Origin: Balamuthia mandrillaris
Taxonomy: Eukaryota > Discosea > Longamoebia > Balamuthiidae
Assembly (NCBI GenBank): GCA_031835245.1
Contig: JAVKOQ010000333.1
Location: 1 to 56,610 of the forward strand
Direction of reading: 5' to 3'
Length of the DNA stretch: 56,610 nt
The translations under genes and the position numbers were made by a program. Below, piece by piece: positions 21,496 through 32,759 of the stretch (the first letter of the stretch is position 1; each line of letters starts with the position of its first letter). The notes beneath the pieces are model-generated. The model worked only from the letters and a program-made list of their open reading frames with translations, was not told the origin of the DNA and ran no database searches.

Positions 21496-21720
21496 TCACT
21501 TTTCAGAGGGGAAGAGCCCCGATCCCTGGGCTGCTACTCGTTGTCTCCATTCCTGTTCGTCCTCCAGGGATGCTCGTTCCAGCTGTTCCAAGAGCATTCT
21601 GTGTTGAGCTGGTGGATATATCCGTTGCCACAGGGTTGAAAGCCAGCTGGTGAAGCCGCCCACTGGGGAGGGTTGGTTCGTGGTTGAGCTCTCGGAGCCA
21701 GAGGGGGCGGAGGTAGTCAT
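21496..21720 (-). CDS. Possible small protein, unknown
   Basis: A 74-residue ORF begins with ATG at 21720: MTTSAPSGSESSTTNQPSP, then a helical part (FTSWLSTLWQRIYPPAQHRM, LLEQLERASLEDEQEWRQRV) and FPSEK. The composition looks protein-like rather than random. A TGTCGACA palindrome lies 61-68 bp upstream, at the distance seen for other genes here. I recognise no family. An amphipathic helix and short length would fit a small organellar or regulatory protein, but that is a guess. Confidence 0.4.
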   Translation of the reverse strand: MTTSAPSGSESSTTNQPSPVGGFTSWLSTLWQRIYPPAQHRMLLEQLERASLEDEQEWRQRVAAQGSGLFPSEK

Positions 21721-21780
21721 TCGGTTCCAGGGTTCCGTCTCCACGCCGCCTTTCCTAGCAGTCAGGATTGTTTATCTCCA

Positions 21781-21788
21781 TGTCGACA
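21781..21788. promoter_or_regulatory. TGTCGACA palindrome
   Basis: Perfect octamer in the divergent interval between the small minus-strand ORF (ATG 21720) and the plus-strand membrane-protein gene (ATG 21982). Confidence 0.4.
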
Positions 21789-21981
21789 TGAGCTAAACGT
21801 TTCTGATGTCACTAATTGTGCACGCCACGAACAACTTTTGAGCAGATGTGAAGCGCGCAGTGATCTAATAGATCAACACCCAACGACTCACCCAATGAGT
21901 GCAGGCCTTTAATGTAGCTGCTGCGCCGCTCACCGAGAAGAAGGGCTCTACGCGGGGAAAGCTTTTTCACACCGAGTAACG

Positions 21982-24900
21982 ATGCACGCGGCCGCTGTAC
22001 TCATCATTGCTTCTCTTCTGGTTGTTCTCTCGCCACTCTTGTTGTTGTTGTTGTTTAAAAAACATCTTTCACAGCAAAACCGCCCGTTCTCATCCTATTT
22101 CTTCTTCCCTTTTTTTTTTTTTTTTCATGTAGCTCCCTTGCTCCTTCTTGGTTGTGGTTGTTGAAGGAGCTCCCGTCGAGGTGACGATGGGCAGCTGCCC
22201 AGGGTGCGTTACTTCCTTTGCGGGGCTGACCCACACAGCAGGGAGCGAGCTTCTGGTTCACGTGGAGGAAGGCGAATACCAACTGCTGGGAGAGAGCGTG
22301 ACCTTTGCCAACTCCTGGATCTCATTTGAGGCAAAGCGCGGGGCTACGGTGGTCTTCTACACCAACCAGTCCCCCGGTTTTGTGTTTTATAACGACCAAG
22401 GCAAGCTGTTTTTTAAGGTTTCATTCTCCCTTCCAGTTCTCTTTCTTGTCGTGTGTCATTCTCTGGCTGTTTCTTTCTTTCTTTTCGTTTCTTTCTTGTT
22501 GCTTCGTTCTTTCGTTCTTTCCTTCTGTTTGGGCATTTGCTTATTTGTTTCTCATTCTCATTCATGTTCACCACAGAACATCACCTTTCACGACAGAACA
22601 ACAGGGGTAGACAGAACTATCATCCACAGCAACTGTTACTCGCTTGATGTCCGTAGCTGTGCTTTCACTTTCCAGAAGAACTTTGGTTCCTTCTACGCCC
22701 ACGGCGACGTGGTGTTCATCGGAGATGGGACCACCTTCAGCTTTCCTGCACAGCCGGCAACCTTACTGCTGGATACTGGTGGAGGTCTCCGTCCGCGCGT
22801 CTTCACTTTAAGCGACGTTCAAGTCAATAACGCAATCGTCAACATCTACAGCTTTCCTCAAACCACAACCCTTACTTTGTCCAGTCTAGTTTCTGGCGGA
22901 GACGTACTGTGCACCTTTATCCCACCGTCCCCTCACATTGACATGATGATGAAGAACATGAGCTGGACAGGACAACACCGTCTCAAAGTCCAAACCGAGG
23001 GACTGTCTTCTGGAACTACGAGCTTTCGTGGCGATTGGTTCGAGACACCGCCGTTTGCTGGGTTCACTGGGTGGACCAGCAACAATCCCAGTTGGGGCTG
23101 GAAGGTACAAGGCTGCGACTTGACGTTCCACCAGTCGGCTGGGTTTGAGGAGATGACGGGCAGCTGGACTCAACTCGCTCACAACTTTTGGGCTGATCCG
23201 GAGAAGCAGTTGCCTAGCAAGACTCCAAACCGTCAGCTTATCCTTGCCTCCAGGTATGTTTGTTTTGGTTTTGGTGTTTTTCTTGCTTCTCTTCTTTACC
23301 TCCTCTAACCCTTTACCTCGTTCCCCTTTCACTCTGTCTCTGTTTGTTCAGGCTAGGCGGACATCCATCCAGAGCACCAGGCGTGATCTTCACCGACTCT
23401 ACCAACGTTTTTTCAAACGGCACTATCCTCGCCACATCGCCAGCCGGATTGGCCATGTACAGTGACAAAGACGCTCTCTACGGAAGGGAGATTCCTTCAG
23501 TCATGAGGCTACACAGTGCATGCGTCGCCCCTCATGAAGTGTTTTTCTTGGAGGAGCTTCCTGCCGCCTCTTCTTTCGAGTTGAGCGTTACCTACAACTT
23601 AGGGGCCAGCAGGGAGTGTTTGAGTTTGATGGGTCAAGCAGTCATGCCTGTTCTTTGGTATCTCCGCTTGGATAAAGCCACAGGAGACGTTGTGGTACTT
23701 CTTCACTTCATTTCTTTTTCTTTTGTTCTTGTCGTTTCGTTCGAATGCATAAAACATCCTTTTTTTAACAACAGGAGGATTGGCGTGGAGTGCCGCAAGA
23801 GTTTATCAACTGGAATGTGCAGAACGGCCAATTGACGATAGCATTATCCAATAAACCCGAGGCACCCAACCCATTGTTGACATCGGCGGTGTACAACGGT
23901 CTCCCCTTGGCTGTCTTTCTTTCTCCCACCATAGGCTTCTTAGAACCCAACCACCTCGTCACCGTCACTGCAAAGGATGTGGCTCCTTTCTCCTTCAACC
24001 TCTCCCTTGCTCTCTTCCCATTGGAGGTTGCTACCCTCGCCGAAGCAAAACACAACCTTACGTTAACGGTGAATGTAACCGTGGATGGTGTGGTTTTAGA
24101 GAAGGATGTTTCCATTCTGACCAAGAATGAGGTTCATCTCTTGGGCAATCAAGCCAACATCACTGTTTCATTGCTTTCTGACTTGATGGAGAGAGTGAAG
24201 AGCACTGGTTCGGATGTGGAGATGGTGGTGAACGTGGGCGATTGGAACAACCAAATCCAGCTGCTTCCCATAAACAAGGACCATCTTCGTTGCAACGTGA
24301 AAATCTCCTTCCAAAGCGATGACAGCAGTTCTTCTTCTTCCTCTTCCTCTTCCTCTTCCTCCTCCTCCTCCTCCTCCTCCTCCTCCTCCTCCTCCTCCTC
24401 CTCCTCCTCCTCTTCCTCTTCGGAGGAAGGTCCAAGCATCAATCCAGCGGACACCCCAACAGCCAGCGTCTTTCCAGACAACACTCCAAACCTTCAACTG
24501 GTACCCAAGCAAGCCTCTTCCTTGCAAGAAGACCTTCGCGTTGGCTTCCACTTCCACAGCATCACCCAAAGAGACAGAGAAGGGAACGTGGTAAGAGAAT
24601 TGCCCTTCCCCAAAGCAGGTTACACCGCCAACTTTCCTGACAACAACACGGCAGAGTTTGAGGTGAGGATGGGAGACAACGAAGAAGAAGTGGCGGTGAA
24701 GTGGCGGTTTGTGGTGGTGGAGAAGGACACGACCTTCACCTTTGGCAACAACAAGACCTTTACGGTGAGTGCTGGATTTAACAAGTGGAACATGACGATC
24801 ACTGGCTGGCCTTCCTCCTCCTCTTCTTCCTCCGCGTCCGGGAAGCAACAAAACGAAGAACAGGGAGAGGAAGACTTTCTTGCTTTGGAAGTCAAAGTGA

Positions 24901-25379
24901 ATGTTACGAGTTGGGATGGTCCCTTGAACCCACAACCACAATCTTCGTACCACAGCAATGCCAACGTGACAAGAACAAACTTCAGGACGGAGAGGACGCA
25001 GCTGTTCGTTGGGTTGCTTCAACTTTCCATGGTGGATGGGCAAGAACGCGCGGCACAGGCCACCTTGCAACCCATGGAGAGCGACCAAGATGGCGGGCAA
25101 TGGCTGTTTATCCGCCTGCCCATGGGCCAAAAGGTGGAGTACGATCCTGACGTGCAAGTCTTGGTGGACAGCACCAAAGACAACAATGGTAGATTGGACG
25201 TGAAGATGATTGTGCTGGTGTCGGTGAGCGTGGGTGTGGCGTTGTGTGCGGTGGTGAGCGTGATTGTTGGGGTGGTGGTGTGGCGTCGGAGGAAGACCGA
25301 GGAGTTTAAGGCTTTGTCTGGAGCGGTCAACTTTTCTGGGGATGATCACACACCTTTGATGGATGATTATGATAGTTAG
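21982..25379 (+). CDS. Large type I membrane glycoprotein, unknown family
   Basis: Five exons (21982-22020, 22133-22417, 22577-23253, 23352-23694, 23775-25379) give about 982 residues. The first exon and its GTTGTT donor are the least certain part, but they supply a signal peptide (MHAAAVLIIASLL...). The N-terminal half has short repeated strand-like stretches (NITFHDRTTGVDRTIIHSNC, then VYSFPQTTTLTLSSLVSGG-like segments) that suggest a beta-helix or beta-sandwich. The C-terminal half has many Asn-X-Ser/Thr sites and conserved-looking WRFVVVEKDTTFTFGNNKTF. A single membrane segment (MIVLVSVSVGVALCAVVSVI) precedes a basic stop-transfer and a short acidic tail. A cell-surface role is inferred. 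A poly-Ser run (about 24331-24421) lies in the ectodomain. Confidence 0.72.
24331..24421 (+). repeat. (TCC)n/(TTC)n coding run (poly-Ser)
   Basis: About 30 Ser codons (TCT, TCC) in one run inside the large exon of the type I membrane protein. Confidence 0.85.
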
Positions 25380-25399
25380 CAAGAGTAAAAATACCAACA

Positions 25400-25750
25400 T
25401 ACTTATAACGTTGCGAAGTAATCTTGTTGCTGGAAGCGTTTGCAAACCAATGACAGTGGAAGAAGTCCTCGCCGTCATTGGGCTCGTTACTGTTTCTCTC
25501 TCTCTCTCTCTCTCTCTCTCAATCAGGATGGAGCATTACACCATTCACAGGAGAGATAATGGTAACCATGGCCAAGACCAAACACAACAGGAAGCCCGGG
25601 TTACTGGAAGAATTTAGAGCACCTGACCGGTTTACAAGCGGAGAGCATCAAACGCCTGATACCCTATCGTGCTGCCGTCAGCCTTATGCCTCTTGGGGAG
25701 CATATCACATTCAACTTGTATGCCCAAAAGGCCGAAAGATATGAGCTGTT
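25400..25750 (+). pseudogene. Decayed fragment of a SPRY-domain gene
   Basis: This stretch resembles the 3' exons of the SPRY gene 1.3 kb downstream. GWSITPFTG matches GWSIVPYTG. The segment YWKNLEHLTGLQAESIKR, then IPYRAAVSLMPLGEHITFNL, matches YWRNGQYLTGLQSESIKQ and GPYRAAVSLMLKEEKVTFNF. An acceptor-like CAACAG is kept before the last segment. The end of the preceding exon and most of the intron are gone, and the parts lie in different frames. Upstream, LVAGSVCKPMTVEEVLAVIG may be a remnant of the preceding exon, followed by a CT run. No F-box part is present. I read it as a partial tandem duplication. Confidence 0.6.
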
Positions 25751-25929
25751 TATTTTTTGTTTCTTTATTTCTTTGTCTTTTTCTTTTCTTTTTCTGGTTC
25801 AACCAGAGCCTTTAAACCAAACGATAGAAGGAAGGAGGCCGGCCAGCCGTAAGAGCATATACTATTAATTAGAGAAATCTGGTCGACTCCAGAGACATCT
25901 GTACAGTCTGGTACCTTTTGCAAGAAGAA

Positions 25930-27111
<1,182 letters not shown>

Positions 27112-27172
27112 CTCTGCGTTCAACCATTTTTTGTTTTTCCTTGGAGCTCCGTTCATGTGTTTTTGTTTAAGG

Positions 27173-27173
<1 letters not shown>

Positions 27174-27244
<71 letters not shown>
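27174..27244. repeat. (GA)n microsatellite between convergent genes
   Basis: A GA run of roughly 70 bp with few interruptions sits between the F-box/SPRY gene end (27111) and the 3' end of the minus-strand membrane protein gene (27342). Confidence 0.9.
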
Positions 27245-27341
27245 GGAGAGAGGAAAGAGACGGAGACGGAGAAAAATGGAAAATAACGTGATGCAGTGCG
27301 AGCTATCTACAAGGAAGCCTCCCTTCTTGTTGATAGGCTTT

Positions 27342-28385
27342 TTAAGAACTCATCTCCATTTCCTCCATGCTGTTGCTGCGAGACAAACCCTCCCCCCCTC
27401 GTCTCCTTGTGGCACGGGCCTTGGCCTCCCTGCGTTGACGCACCTTCATGAGGGCATTTACACTCATTGTGAAGATGATAGCCAATACTATGAGTAGTGC
27501 AATGCACAGAGGCACTACAATCGCAGCAATCACCCCGGCGTTGTCGTCATCGCTATCTGAGGTGCATTTTTCTGATTGTTTTGGAGCAGTTAGCCATAAC
27601 GAAAAGAAACAGAGAATATTCAGAACGAAAAGAAAAAGGGTGAAGTAACCAGAGAGTGGAAAGGAGATACCAAGGAGAAAGAGACAGAGAGAAAGAGATA
27701 GATAGACGAAAGCAGATAGTATACGACAAAGAACAAAACGAACTTAGTTCAATGGTGAAGTGGTCAACCAGCTGTACTTCAGGGCCGTCACATCCATCGG
27801 TAAGAGTGACGTTGCTCTGACAAATGATATATGTGCCGTTGCTGAGTTTCTCCGCCTCCGCTTGCAGATAATAGGCACCAAAACTGCTTCCTCCCGCAAC
27901 AACCTCCCCAGTTTCGTTCACTGTGTTAAACGACGACGTAAGTGAATGGGAGAAGCAAGAAGCAAGAAGCAAGAAGAAGAAAAGAAAAAGAAGAAGAAGA
28001 ACAAGAAGAAGAACAAGAAGAACAAGAACAAGAACAAGAAGCAAGAAGCAAGAAGAATTGGAATAGGCGAAAAAAAAAAGTAAAGATTAAAAGAATAACA
28101 ATAAAAAAAGTGGGCCGACTCCAAACCTACTACGGTCCAAATGATTGCATCGTTATCGGAGGAGATGGCTTCCAGATCGACTTTAAACGCGCCTTTGGCC
28201 TCCTCCTCATCCTGGCAGTCGTGATGGAGGACCTCCAGGTCAGGAAACACGGCGGAGGCGGGCTCCTCCTCCGAGGTAGCAGCCTCCACCACTACCGCGC
28301 AGAAAGCTGACAGAAAAGACAGGAAAAGAAGGGTCGCAAGGACGAAAGAAGTCGTTTGGAAGGCTGCTGAGGCTAACCGTGTCAT
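27342..28385 (-). CDS. Small type I membrane protein, unknown
   Basis: Three exons (28385-28127, 27920-27744, 27571-27342) join in phase 1 for 221 residues. The start codon 28385 begins a signal peptide (TTSFVLATLLFLSFLSAFCA). The ectodomain is about 120 residues with a few Cys (HHDCQDEEE, YIICQSNVTLTDGCDGPEV, KKCTSDSDDDNAG) and N-glycosylation sites. A transmembrane helix (AAIVVPLCIALLIVLAIIFT) leads to a basic cytoplasmic tail (RRREAKARATRRR-like) ending acidic. No domain is recognised; a small surface or secretory-pathway protein is inferred. Intron 1 holds an imperfect TTC-rich tract in sense orientation. Confidence 0.65.
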
Positions 28386-28740
28386 TTTTTTTGTGGCTAT
28401 GGTTTCTTTGTTGTCGCTGTTGTTTGCTGTAGGCCTCTTCCTCCCCCCGCCCCCCAAAGCACCGCCGACTTTCTTCTATGCTTTTTTTTTATTTCTGTTG
28501 CTTTGACGTTTCTTTCTTTGTCCGTTGTCCAATAATAATTTGAAATTCGATGATATTCGTCGAAAATATCATCAATGTGGACATTTTATTTGAAATTGCT
28601 CCTGTTTTAGAAAACATTTAGAAAAATTTTCCTTATTTGGAAAATTATCATTATTATTTTTGAATTCTATTTACCCAAAAAAAAAAAGGGTTTCCTTTTT
28701 CTTTTCTACATTCTCTCCTCTTCTTTCATTTTTTTTGTGG
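28386..28740. other. AT-rich upstream region with hairpin
   Basis: Between the 5' end of the small membrane-protein gene and the 3' end of the TLC gene. It contains GATGATATT/AATATCATC (28549-28557 and 28565-28573) with a 7-base loop CGTCGAA, and several TTTGAAATT and GAAAATTTTC-like strings. No gene seen. Confidence 0.5.
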
Positions 28741-29695
28741 TTAAAACTTGAAGCCAGGAGCAGCTTTTCCATGGGGATGATGGCGATGCACCGCAGTGAA
28801 GTCCTCTCCCCCGCTCAAAGGCTTCTCTGCCCGGCGCGCTTCAGACGACGAGGACGACGACATCGAGGAAACCACCTTCTTCACCAGATCGATGATGAAC
28901 AACATGCAGCCAAACATGAGGAAGACCGACCCGAAGAAGGCCAGGTAGTCCACGGTCCGCCACTTGGGGTTGGTGTAGGAGGAGGAGAGCATGTACAGGA
29001 TGACGCCTGGCACCAAATGGAGGAACCACACGATGCGGTTGAGGAGGACAAAGAGAGAGTCCCAGAGGCCTGGCTCGCGTCCGCCTATTGGTAGTGAGGG
29101 TTGTAAGTAACAAGAGGAGAGAACACACGGAAAAGAGGAGACGAGACAATGAGAAGCAGAGAAGTACGAAAATACAAACAACAAGAATAGAAGAAGGGAA
29201 AGGAGAGAAAGAAAAGGTACCTCCAAGCAATCCCACTCGTTTGGCATGGTGCACACAGTTGCCAAGCTCCGAATGGAACAAGTGCAGGACGGTGAGCTTG
29301 ATGTACTCCCCAACCAGCAACGAGCAACTGTAGCAAAAAATGACCAACAGGTGGTGGAGCACAAAAATGGTTTCACTGGTGCCATTCACAAAACCATCGA
29401 TGAGATCCCTCAGCATGTACGCCCAAGAAAAAATGATGGTCACCACGGCCAGAGGACAGGCCTCGTTGGGCAGCAGCTCCCAGCTGTACTCCCTCGTTTG
29501 CCAGAGGATTATGGCCGCGAGGAGGAACGTGATGACGGCATGCAGCAGAGAGAGCTCGTAGGGCACCAAGCTCAGCCTTTTCTTCCTGTAATCCAGGGAG
29601 TAGACGTAGTGCCAAAAGGCCAGGGAGAGCACCGCCACGGGGAGCTCGTAGTTGTCCCCGAACCGATGGAGCAAAGAAGTGATTAGGTCCACCAT
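28741..29695 (-). CDS. TLC-domain (TRAM/LAG1/CLN8) membrane protein
   Basis: Two exons (29695-29221 and 29084-28741) join in phase 1 for 272 residues. Several membrane helices are visible, including LHAVITFLLAAIILWQ, VVTIIFSWAYMLRDLIDGFV, LVPGVILYMLSSSY and FLMFGCMLFIIDLVKKV. TLC hallmarks are SWAYMLRDLIDG, the His pair in FVLHHLLVIFCYS and the Glu/His helix LTVLHLFHSELGNCVHH. TLC proteins bind or modify lipids such as ceramides and phosphatidylethanolamine plasmalogens. The shorter TMEM56/CLN8-like layout fits better than ceramide synthase, since no homeobox or Lag motif is present. The tail is basic and His-rich. Confidence 0.78.
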
Positions 29696-30009
29696 TCAGT
29701 CCTTTTTTTTGAAAAAAAAAAGTAGAAAAGAAAAAGAAATACAAAGCAGGAGCAAAACGAAAAAGTTTACAGGAGTGCTTTTTGCTTGTTTCTCCTTTCT
29801 TCTGCTCTTTTCCACGCTTTTCTTTCTTCTTTCCTTTTTCTTTCCTTTGTCGACTTATTTAAAAAGGCTGTCGAAAACTCGATATTGTTTTAGAATTTTC
29901 AGAGTACTTCCGCATCATTTGGAATAATTGCAATATTAGCAACAACTTAGTTAAATATCGGGAACTATTGCGAAAATTTGTCTACAAATAAACATAAATA
30001 TTTTTTTTT
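29696..30009. other. AT-rich intergenic with TGTCGAC motif
   Basis: Upstream of the TLC gene and downstream of the minus-strand WD40-like gene. TGTCGAC at 29848-29854 and TGTCGAA at about 29870 lie about 155-175 bp before the TLC ATG. No gene seen. Confidence 0.45.
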
Positions 30010-31356
30010 TCAGTTGGTCCACAAGTGCAACAAACCGAGCTTGTTTCCTGTGACGATCTCGCTTCGTTCCTCGTCGTAGAACAGAGCGGTGACCCCGGTG
30101 AGAGCTCGCGTTTGCACCGTCTCGGCATCCGGAGGAGTCATTGCGGATATCTCACCACAAGCTTCCATCTTGGCCATACATTTTCCTGTTGCCACGTCCG
30201 AAACGTTTATCGATCCTTTTGTTTTGTTTTTTGGAGGAGGAAAGCTCATAAGAGAGAGGATAAAAGCACAGTTTTACATTATCTTCAGGCGTTTGTTACC
30301 TTCTTTAAAAAAGTCGTCGCCTGCGCAATAAGAAATAATACAGTCCTGATGTTCAGTTATACACAACGTATGAGCTTGCTCGTCCAGCAGTAAGTGATCG
30401 TCCAATCTTTCAAGTGAAAAAGGAGAGAAGGAAAAACATGTTAAAATGAAACGATGAAAAAAAGGAAAATAAAAACCTGGAAACAAAACTGCCTTCAAAG
30501 TCCCACACCGTTATCAAGCCCATATAGCAAATGAGGAAGAGTCTTTTGGAATGTAAGAAGATGAAAGAGGAGGCATTGAGATGTCTGGTATCAATCACTT
30601 CCCGAGTGTCCAGCGTTTTGACCTGGTTGTAAATATCAACAATTGTGTTTGAGAAAAAAGAATTTTCAAGGGATGAAGCGCGTGCGCACATCTACTATCT
30701 GTAAATTATATCCTCGAGTTTTCACTAATAGCTTTTCGTGAACAAGTTCTATGAACTCAACTTCCTTCTTGTTATGGACTTTCAGAAGAATGGTTCTTAA
30801 AAGCTGGCACAAAGAAGAAAGTGAGAAGAAAGGAAAAGACAAGGATGAGGGAACTGAAAGAATGAGATACTAACACTTCCATCAGGTAAGGACAAAATAT
30901 CTACTGTAAGCTTTTGCTGACTGTAAGATTGATCACGAATGATTAAAAAACAACCAGTACTGAAAAGCGATCCGTGTAAGCGATAGTTGCTAATATCTGG
31001 AGTAAGAAGGGAGCGGTGCTTACCTCATACGAACTTCGTTAACTCCGTTGGCGTCTATGCTAAATAGCGGCGTATATTCTTTCATCTCCCATACTTTGTA
31101 CCGCCTGCTTGAATTGTCATAAAATATAATTCAAGAGAGAAGGAAAACAAACGATGAGGAGGAGAACTAAGGCGAAAAAAGATAAAGGCAAAATGAACCC
31201 TTGTGAAGGAGAGAATGTCAGAGCAATGTCATTGATATGATCAAACTCTATAAAGCCGGGTGGAGTTATATTCTCCGAAGTAAACAAAGGAATACTCTCT
31301 GCCAGGTTGCTTCGGCTAATATGCCTTTTTGTTTTTAATGGGAGTACAGTTGGCCA

Positions 31357-31401
<45 letters not shown>

Positions 31402-32480
31402 AATGCAACAGAGGAGAGAGAATGTACACAAAAGGTATTGCACGACATCGAAGCGTGGATGGCTCTTCAGGCATAGTCACGGATACAAGGATCATGGATT
31501 GAGTCAGTTTGTTCCAAAAGATCGTCCGAATACGCTCCGACGAGGAGGGATCGTTTAACTCGTACAAAAGTTGTCTGCTGGCTGTAATGGGAGCAAAGTC
31601 AAAGAGAAGAAAGAAGAAGAAGAAGAAGAAGAAGAAGAAGAAGAAGAAGAACAAGAAGAAGAAGAACAAGAAGAAGAAGAACAAGAAGAAGAACAAGAAG
31701 AAGAAGAACAAGCAGAGGAAGAAGAACAAGAACATGAACATGAAGATAATTCACGACAACAAAAACAAGAAAAGGACACGAACAACAAGGAAAGCTCATA
31801 CCAAAATTAACCACAAAACATGTTCCATATCGCGTGACAGCAAAGGTCAGGTGCCGAACACTGATCAGCTCCACAACCTCATTTCGTTGCTGCGCGGCAT
31901 AGTCATCATCCAAAACGGGGTCAAAAACATTGGACAAAGTGAACAGATCAAACTCATGGCGCAGGGCGTAGCGAGAGAACCGTTGCAGCAGGAACAACTT
32001 CTCTGCGTTGGTCCTCCTCCAGCTGGCACAACAGGAAGAGGCGATCTCTCTGTGCAAAAGCTTTGAGAAGACGTTCTGGGCAGGGGGAACACGTGCAGAG
32101 CAACAAGGAGAAGGCTTATATTGCCGCGTTGAACTGCTGCTGAGGCAAAACTCTCTGTACTCGTCGTTATCATCCCTGTCATCAATTCTTTGTCTTTTGT
32201 TGTCTGTCGTTAGCTCTACGCGCAGACAGATGCCTTGTGTTTGTTGCTCTCTGGCCACTCTCTCCTGTATCCTCCTCCTCTTCCTCTTCTTTCGGCTTCG
32301 TCTGTGAGCGACCAACCGTTGTTGTTGTTGCCGTGCGCGGGCCTCTGGCATGGCATCTTCCTCCCTCCTTGCTACTGTTGTTTTTGTAGTACTACTAGGA
32401 CGAGCACTACCACTCGATGTTTGTTGCCATTGATCATCGCTGCGATCCTCCCCCTCCCCCTCCTCCTCCGCTCGTTGCAT
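30010..32480 (-). CDS. WD40-like repeat protein, conserved family also in plants
   Basis: Nine exons (32480-31802, 31581-31428, 31315-31199, 31104-31024, 30959-30875, 30803-30690, 30622-30477, 30406-30300, 30215-30010) all match in phase and give 562 residues. The N-terminus is Gln/Arg-rich and probably disordered, with a basic nuclear-signal-like cluster (HRRSRKKRKRRRIQERV). The rest is beta-propeller-like: PGFIEFDHINDIALTFSPSQ, GRYKVWEMKEYTPLFSIDAN, KRLFLICYMGLITVWDFEG and the last blade LTGVTALFYDEERSEIVTGN with LHLWTN. From memory, uncharacterised plant WD40-like proteins share the same order and a very similar C-terminal blade. Biochemical role unknown. Confidence 0.78.
31606..31735 (-). 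repeat. GAA/GAAC repeat (sense TTC) in WD40-like gene intron
   Basis: Imperfect GAA and AACAAG units on the plus strand fill intron 1 (31582-31801) of the minus-strand gene. Intron 2 has a GA run (about 31362-31397), which is CT in sense. Confidence 0.85.
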
Positions 32481-32759
32481 CCGTCAAACTTTGATTTCTT
32501 CTTGGTCGCTACTTTTTTTTTTGTGTTTGCGTTCTTGTCGACATGTGAAAGCTGACGTCACGACGGTACTAACATGGTAAATGTACACGTCACGGAAATG
32601 TGACTGGAATTTTCCGGGCACAGGATTTGATGATGTCGACAGCTGATGTAACGATGGTGGTACTAACATGGAAAATTACACGTCACCCATCCCTCTTGTC
32701 GACAAAATTATCAAAATAGCGGCTCTTACGAAAGATATTTCGAAAAGAATCGTGCGGCA
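32481..32759. promoter_or_regulatory. Divergent promoter with duplicated module
   Basis: This interval separates the divergent WD40-like (minus, ATG 32480) and GRAM (plus, ATG 32760) genes. One module is present twice. TGTCGAC (32536, 32634), then TACTAACATGG (32567, 32661), then TACACGTCAC (32584, 32677), with nearly equal spacing. A third TGTCGAC is at 32697, and copy 1 contains TGACGTCA. The outer TGTCGAC sites lie 56 and 63 bp from the two ATGs. Confidence 0.55.

Noticed and set aside
24168-25478. A 436-codon minus-strand ORF overlapping the type I glycoprotein
   Set aside because: It mirrors the codon bias of the plus-strand exon, has a poly-Gly run from the Ser repeat and shows no domain; the plus-strand reading has phased introns, a signal peptide and a membrane helix.
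25380-25760. Intact second SPRY gene
   Set aside because: The pieces lie in different frames, part of an exon and most of an intron are missing, and there is no upstream start.
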